From the NCBI RefSeq assembly GCF_021404545.1, contig NZ_JAAWWD010000037.1, forward strand, positions 1-64,000: DNA of 64,000 nt. Reading direction: 5' to 3'. This DNA comes from Aestuariivita sp. (lineage in GTDB: Bacteria > Pseudomonadota > Alphaproteobacteria > Rhodobacterales > Rhodobacteraceae). The position numbers and the translations under genes were made by a program. Shown here piece by piece: positions 58,886 to 64,000 of this stretch (its first letter is position 1; each line of letters begins with the position of its first letter). Under the pieces are notes generated by a model. That model searched no databases and was not told the origin of the DNA. It worked only from the letters and a program-made list of their open reading frames with translations.

Positions 58886-59364
58886 GCAGCCAGGCTCCCA
58901 AACTGTCGGGCAACCAGAAACGCAAGATGCGCTCTGCCGCGCGCCTTTATGCGGTGCAGGCGCTGTTTCAAATGGAAGCCTCGGGTCAGCCCAGCCCGCA
59001 GGTCGTGCGGGAGTTCCTCGATCACCGGTTCGGCGCCGTGTACGAAGGCGACGAGATGGCCGAGGGCGACATTGATCTGTTTGCCAAGCTTGTCGAGGAT
59101 GCGGTCAATCATCAGGCGCTGATCGACCAGATGACGGATCGTGCGCTGGTGGCCAAATGGCCCATTGCGCGGATTGATCCAACGCTTCGCGGGCTTTTCC
59201 GTGCCGCTGGCGCCGAGTTGAACCACGGGGAGGCACCGCCAAAGGTGGTGATCAATGAGTTCGTGGATATCGCGCGGGCGTTTTTTCCCGAAGGGCGCGA
59301 ACCGAAATTCGTGAACGCCGTTCTTGATCATATGGCCCGGGAGGCGCGGCCGGACGCGTTCTGA
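58882..59364 (+). CDS. nusB: Transcription antitermination factor NusB
   Basis: KMRSAARLYAVQALFQMEASG…VINEFVDIARAFFPEGREPKFVNAVLDHMAR; ATGA overlap with ribH. Confidence 0.95.
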   Translation: MSSQAPKLSGNQKRKMRSAARLYAVQALFQMEASGQPSPQVVREFLDHRFGAVYEGDEMAEGDIDLFAKLVEDAVNHQALIDQMTDRALVAKWPIARIDPTLRGLFRAAGAELNHGEAPPKVVINEFVDIARAFFPEGREPKFVNAVLDHMAREARPDAF

Positions 59365-59497
59365 GGGCAACAATGTCGCGAGGATCCGCTATCGGCTGCA
59401 AATGGCTCATCTCGTCGCGTTAACCGGAAAAAAACCGGCGTGCGATATCGACAAAATGCCCCATATCTCTAGGTTATAGGGCAGTGAGGAAAGAAAC

Positions 59498-59818
59498 ATG
59501 CCTGACCTGATCAAACTCTATATCCGACATTCGCTGATTGGTTTCGCGATTGCCGGGGTCTTTGTGGCCGCTCTGCTTTATCTGAATGTGATGAACCTTT
59601 GGACGCTGGTCTCCAATGACCAGTCCGCGATCTTGGTCGTCTTCATTCTGTGGTTTTTCAACGGTGTGGTCTTTGCCAGCGTTCAGTTCGCTTATGCGGT
59701 GATGAACCTGGCGGAGAAGCCTGACCGCTCTGGCGGGAAGGGTGTGACGCCCTTCGTTCTGGCGCCCCAAAAGGCGCTGGTCCATGCGCCGCGTCGGCCC
59801 TCAGGGCTTAAGCGCTGA
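59498..59818 (+). CDS. Small membrane protein of unknown function
   Basis: 106 aa with two clear hydrophobic segments (LIGFAIAGVFVAALLYLNVM; AILVVFILWFFNGVVFASVQFAYAV). Confidence 0.75.
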   Translation: MPDLIKLYIRHSLIGFAIAGVFVAALLYLNVMNLWTLVSNDQSAILVVFILWFFNGVVFASVQFAYAVMNLAEKPDRSGGKGVTPFVLAPQKALVHAPRRPSGLKR

Positions 59819-60770
59819 GCGCGGGATGTGACGGGACCACCAGCAACCGTGTGGTTATGATTCCCGAGGACCTGTGTGTACAGGTGGGCGCCAGGTAATC
59901 AGGCCAGGGCCAGAACAGAGCCAGCTCCCTCGGAATTGTGTAAGGCCACCGGAATGCAACCGCGCACGAGAAGGGCAGAACCCGCCACCGACCTAGGTAG
60001 GGCGATTGCGGTCCCGGTGCAAGGGTTGGTTTGGTGGTTTCATCTTCGCTGCGCAGACGGCAGAGAGCCGCACGGCCCATCGTTTTTGCGGTGGCGCTTT
60101 GGCCCGATGAATAGGGATCGGGCCGGTATAAATGCGGCTTGATGAGAGGTCGGTGACAGCGGCTGTGCTGTGGTCCGACCGATGTCGTTAAGGCGCCGCC
60201 CTTCTGGCCTTGCATGCTGCACGTCATGCGTTGGCATTTCCAGATCTGCAATGAGGTCTGAGATTTTGGCCCTTCGTTGCTCTCCCAGTCAATGATCGGC
60301 TGTTGCCCGGCAATTCCGGAAAGGCGCGGACTGTCGGAGCATAAAGGTGACGCGCAGGTCGGACCGTCCGCCCGTCAGTGATCGAATCGCCCGTCGGCAA
60401 TCCTTGGTCTTTGATCCCAGGCGCGTGTGCCCCCCTGTATCGGCAAGACGCCCGGCAAGTCCGCACAGAACGGCGGCGATGACCGTGCCAGGGGCATCGG
60501 ACAACGGGCCAAAGCAACCCCGACGACCCGCCCAGGCCGGGTCCCGAACGCCCCAAGGGGGCCTGGAGCAGGATCCCGGGTTGGCGTGCGTGCCCCCGCC
60601 CGCGGGGAGGCGTCATCTACCATTGCGCGGCCCGCGTCGTTCCGCCGGACGCCTGACGATCAGCAATCCCACCCGCTTATCCATCCCGGTCGTGCTTGCC
60701 CAGCGTGCGCGCGGATCGATACGCCGGATATCTCAAAAGGCGCGAGGTTCGGGGAACCTGCTTGATTTTT

Positions 60771-60785
60771 GTTCACGGATTGTTC
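60771..60785. promoter_or_regulatory. LexA (SOS) box of mmcB
   Basis: GTTC-ACGGATT-GTTC; lies in a 17-bp spacer between TTGATT (60762) and CACTTT (60785); 14 nt from the mmcB ATG. Confidence 0.88.
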
Positions 60786-60799
60786 ACTTTGGTTTGGTG

Positions 60800-61234
60800 A
60801 TGTTGGATTTGCAACCTGGACAGCGACTAGCGCGCGGTGTGGCGCGCCACCTCAGCGGCTTGGGCTTTGTTTCGGTTGAGGAGTTTGTGCCCGCGCGCGG
60901 TCTGCGCGTTGATGTCATGGGGCTTGGTCCCAAGGGTCAGCTTTGGGTCATCGAATGCAAGTCGAACCGCGCCGATTACCAATCGGACGGGAAATGGCAG
61001 GGCTATCTGGAGTGGTGCGATCGGTATTTCTGGGCCGTGGATCAGGATTTTCCGACGGATCTTTTGCCGGACGGCACCGGATTGATGATCGCGGATGCCT
61101 ATGACGCCGAGATCATTCGCATGGCCCCGGATGCGCCGGTGGCCGGTGCGCGCCGCAAGGCGATCATACAGAAATTCGCCACCCATGCCGCGCGCCGCCT
61201 GCATGGGCTGCGCGATCCCGGCTTTACCCTTTGA
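60800..61234 (+). CDS. mmcB: MmcB-family DNA repair protein
   Basis: 144 aa from MLDLQPGQRLARGVARHLSGLGF; RVDVMGLGPKGQLWVIECKSNRADYQSDGKWQGYLEWCDRYFWAVD (PD-(D/E)XK motif). Confidence 0.9.
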   Translation: MLDLQPGQRLARGVARHLSGLGFVSVEEFVPARGLRVDVMGLGPKGQLWVIECKSNRADYQSDGKWQGYLEWCDRYFWAVDQDFPTDLLPDGTGLMIADAYDAEIIRMAPDAPVAGARRKAIIQKFATHAARRLHGLRDPGFTL

Positions 61235-61412
61235 CGCGGCGCGCGGCCTTTGCGGCAGCGCGGATTTCTTCGGCGATTTCGTCGGCCTCCTCGGGGTCGA
61301 AATCCATCGGAACCTCCACCCCTGGCGCCTCGATGAAAAGGCGTACCATGCCCTTGTCAGTCGGCCCGATCTGAAGGTTGGCTTCGATGTCGCGTTCGGA
61401 GTTGATGCCCAT
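61224..61412 (-). CDS. Small acidic protein (DUF6324-like)
   Basis: MGINSERDIEANLQIGPTDKGMVRLFIEAPGVEVPMDFDPEEADEIAEEIRAAAKAARRVKG. Confidence 0.7.
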   Translation of the reverse strand: MGINSERDIEANLQIGPTDKGMVRLFIEAPGVEVPMDFDPEEADEIAEEIRAAAKAARRVKG

Positions 61413-61601
61413 GGGTCGCCTCATCTGGTCAAGAGGCGATGTGCTAGCCCGACCGGCACCGAATAGCAAGCCGCATTGACGATTGTGCGGGGCGACGGGT
61501 TTCGTAGCGTTGGGCTCAACCGCCGGTTTCCCGGTGTGCGCTGCGTGGATATCTCCGCGCTTCTCGTCTCGTCGCACCCGGTCTGCCCGTTTATCGGATG
61601 A

Positions 61602-63161
61602 TCAGCTCTGGGCCCTCAGCATCTTGCCGATTTCACGGATCAACATGGCGCTGTCGATCGGCTTGGGAATCAATACATCGCTGCTGGAAAGGGCATTGCC
61701 ATGAATGGCGGCTTCTTGCGGCAGGCCCGAAACGAAGATGACGTTCAGGTCCTCGATCAGTTCCCTGGCCTTCTCGGCCAGCTCGGGGCCCTGCAACGCT
61801 CCGGGCATGATGATGTCCGTCACCAACAGCTTGGGCCGATACCCGGTTGTCAGCAGGGTAAAGGCTTCGTCTCCGCTGGCCGCCTGAGCCACGTTCAAAC
61901 CGGCCTTTTTGATCTGGTTCGCCAGAACCCGGCGCACGTCGTGCTCGTCTTCGACGACGAGGATCTCCGAGAGCGGGCTGGGCACTCCGTCGCCACTCTG
62001 CCATTGTTGATCCTGCTCTTCCTGGGTCAGGTCAAACCGTGTGGCCGGGAAATAAAGCTTGAATGTCGATCCGAACCCGGCCTCTGAATAGACCCGAATA
62101 GTGCCGCCAGACTGCTTGACATAGCCAAACACCATCGACAGCCCCAAGCCGGACCCCTGTCCAAAGGGCTTGGTCGAGTAGTAGGGTTCAAAAATATGCT
62201 CAAGATCCTCGGCTGAGATTCCGTCCCCGGTGTCGGATATTGCAAGCATGACATACCGGCCCGGCAAGATACCCTCGTCGCGAGAGACGACATAATCCTT
62301 GGAGATCCTTACGTTGCAGGTCTCGATCGTGATCTTGCCGCCCTTGGGCATCGCGTCCTTGGCGTTGTTCACGATATTGATCAAAGCGGTTTCAAGCTGG
62401 TGGGGATCCAGGTGCACACCCCAAAGCCCGGTTGCCGTGACAACCGAAAGGTCAAGTTTGTTGGGCAGCACCCGGCGCAACATGTGGTCCATATCGCGCA
62501 CCAGAAGGTTGAGATCGGCGTCGCGCGGTTCCAGGTGGCTTCGCTGCCCGTAAGACAAAAGCATCTGCGTCAACGAAGCACCGCGATGGCTGGAGCGCAG
62601 CGCATCCTGCAAGAAAAGCCCGCGTTCTTCACTGTCTGGATCCTCTTTGAGAAACTCAAGGTTGCCCTGAATGACCGACAGGATGTTGTTGAAATCATGA
62701 GCCACGCCGCCGACGAGTTGGCCCAAGGCCTCCATCCGCAGCTTGTGGTTGAGTTCGGCATACAGGCGCTTGTTTTCACTATTGTCGAACACAACGGCCA
62801 TTGACCGCAAGAACTCTCCCTCGCGCGAGAACTGGGCCACGGCAGACAAAAGAACCGGGATAACCGTACCGTTCTTGCGCACAAAGTCATACTCGATATT
62901 CGAGATTTCGCCGGTGCTGAGAAACTCGGGCAGGACTGTGCCTTCGGCCTTGTCCCGCGATTGCTGGGTCATGAATTCGGTGATCTTTCGCCCGATCATC
63001 TCATCTTGGCTATAGCCCAGTTTTTCGGCCCAATACGCGCTGACATTCAACAAGATTCCATGCTTGTCGATCGAGTGCATCAGGATCGGCGCGACCATGA
63101 AAACGGCGTCGAACAGGTCTTCTCCGCCTTCACGCCAAAAGCTCAGGATACTATTCGGCAA
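61602..63161 (-). CDS. PAS-domain hybrid sensor histidine kinase with C-terminal receiver domain
   Basis: GGVAHDFNNILSVIQGNLEFL H-box, G boxes SDTGDGISAEDLEHIFEPYYSTKPFGQGSGLGLSMVFGYVKQSGG, receiver ILVVEDEHDVRRVLANQI. Confidence 0.94.
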   Translation of the reverse strand: MPNSILSFWREGGEDLFDAVFMVAPILMHSIDKHGILLNVSAYWAEKLGYSQDEMIGRKITEFMTQQSRDKAEGTVLPEFLSTGEISNIEYDFVRKNGTVIPVLLSAVAQFSREGEFLRSMAVVFDNSENKRLYAELNHKLRMEALGQLVGGVAHDFNNILSVIQGNLEFLKEDPDSEERGLFLQDALRSSHRGASLTQMLLSYGQRSHLEPRDADLNLLVRDMDHMLRRVLPNKLDLSVVTATGLWGVHLDPHQLETALINIVNNAKDAMPKGGKITIETCNVRISKDYVVSRDEGILPGRYVMLAISDTGDGISAEDLEHIFEPYYSTKPFGQGSGLGLSMVFGYVKQSGGTIRVYSEAGFGSTFKLYFPATRFDLTQEEQDQQWQSGDGVPSPLSEILVVEDEHDVRRVLANQIKKAGLNVAQAASGDEAFTLLTTGYRPKLLVTDIIMPGALQGPELAEKARELIEDLNVIFVSGLPQEAAIHGNALSSSDVLIPKPIDSAMLIREIGKMLRAQS

Positions 63162-63389
63162 GCCTCTCGCCCTTCATTTTTTTCTGGCCCCGCACTGTAG
63201 AGCGTTGAAAAGAAATCGTTTTATGGTGAGTGTCTTTATCGTTTGATGTGCGATTTGAATTTGGGTGGCAGACACTGTCCGTATCACGTTTCGAAAATCT
63301 ACTTTAGTCTTAGAACCTTGATGGCGAAAATCCAGAATTTTTGTAACAATTTTGAGTTGTTTTAAGTGGTGCGCCGATTTGGACGCCGG

Positions 63390-64000
63390 TTACGCCTCGG
63401 GATCCGGAAGCACCCGGCGCAGGGAGGGCAGATCCAGGGGTTTGGATAAAACGGGCACGTCGAACTTGCCGACAATATCAAGCCCATCCGACCCATATCC
63501 CGTTGCAAATGCAAATGGGATGCCCAACAGATCAAGCCGCGTGGCAACAGGCGTGCTGAGCTTGCCATTCAGGTTCACGTCCAACAGGCAGAAATCGTAT
63601 TGGTTCGCCTCGATAAAGGCCAATGCCTCCTCCACCGTCGAGGCAGCGTCAACCCGTTCGATCCCGCAATCGCCCAACATGCGCTTGGCCTGCATCGCGA
63701 CGATGAAATTGTCCTCCACGACCATCACCCGGTCCAGCCGCCCGGTGGTCTGGCGTGGCGCGTCGTGGTTTGCCTGCAGCCTGAGCGTCGGGGCGACGAT
63801 AACCTCGAAATCAAGATCCGTGACGGTGTCGCCGGGCAGCCAGAACTGTCCGTCTACCCCGTCTTGGGGAAAGGTCAGTTTGGCCTCGCCGTTGAGCTCA
63901 TACGGGATCGCAGAGCTGATGATCGTTGTGCCGAACCCATCTTGTTCCGGCGGCGTGACCTTCGGCCCGCCGGATTCTTTCCATCGCAGCTCGACACCGT
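63390..64000 (-). CDS. C-terminal part of an HWE-type sensor histidine kinase with receiver domain (truncated by window end)
   Basis: Minus-strand frame stays open from 63998: GVELRWKESGGPKVTPPEQDGFGTTIISSAIPYELNGEAKLTFPQDG…RVMVVEDNFIVAMQAKRML. Confidence 0.85.
   Translation of the reverse strand, partial: GVELRWKESGGPKVTPPEQDGFGTTIISSAIPYELNGEAKLTFPQDGVDGQFWLPGDTVTDLDFEVIVAPTLRLQANHDAPRQTTGRLDRVMVVEDNFIVAMQAKRMLGDCGIERVDAASTVEEALAFIEANQYDFCLLDVNLNGKLSTPVATRLDLLGIPFAFATGYGSDGLDIVGKFDVPVLSKPLDLPSLRRVLPDPEA

Noticed and set aside
59860-60250. Possible RNase P RNA, SRP RNA or tmRNA
   Set aside because: No GAGGAAAGUCC / ACAGAA core, no GGAAGGAAGCAGCC-type SRP loop and no T-arm were found on either strand
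63162-63389. AT-rich gap with weak AACAA…TTGTT and AGTGTCT…AGACACT inverted repeats
   Set aside because: Arms are short and widely spaced; consistent with an ordinary promoter/terminator gap between two kinase genes

Overview
This 64-kb window looks like chromosome from an alphaproteobacterium of the Rhodobacteraceae (roseobacter-like). The assignment rests on gene content and order: lgt/NDUFAF7/yfiH opposite ubiK, hsp20-DUF1150, purEK, trxB opposite lrp, imuA-imuB-dnaE2, mmcB, and high GC. I found no rRNA, tRNA, CRISPR array, integrase or transposase. Positions 0.3-17.2 kb hold an accessory amine/methylated-amine catabolic block: two flavin amine oxidases, a cupin, a PotDBCA-type ABC transporter, a TetR regulator, a DgcA/trimethylamine-dehydrogenase-like flavoenzyme with a small ferritin-like partner, a LysR regulator, a non-pyrrolysine MttB homologue and a dimethylglycine/sarcosine dehydrogenase-type protein. 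The rest is mostly housekeeping or conserved accessory genes (groESL, purEK, sat/cysC, trxB, lgt, proC, tdk, arsH, dnaE2, ribB-ribH-nusB, two sensor kinases). The most interesting signals are mostly non-coding: (i) four tandem covarying 9-10 bp hairpins with 3-nt loops filling the convergent gap at 32436-32555; (ii) a ROSE-type RNA thermometer candidate behind a sigma32-like promoter at hsp20; (iii) two alphaproteobacterial LexA boxes (GTTC-N7-GTTC) placed 14 nt from the start codons of imuA and mmcB, in promoters that look leaderless; (iv) a 14-bp palindromic TetR-type operator in the catabolic block; (v) a G-tract hairpin resembling a family-wide intergenic repeat. No database searches or folding calculations were run. 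Product names come from motif and family recognition of the translations.
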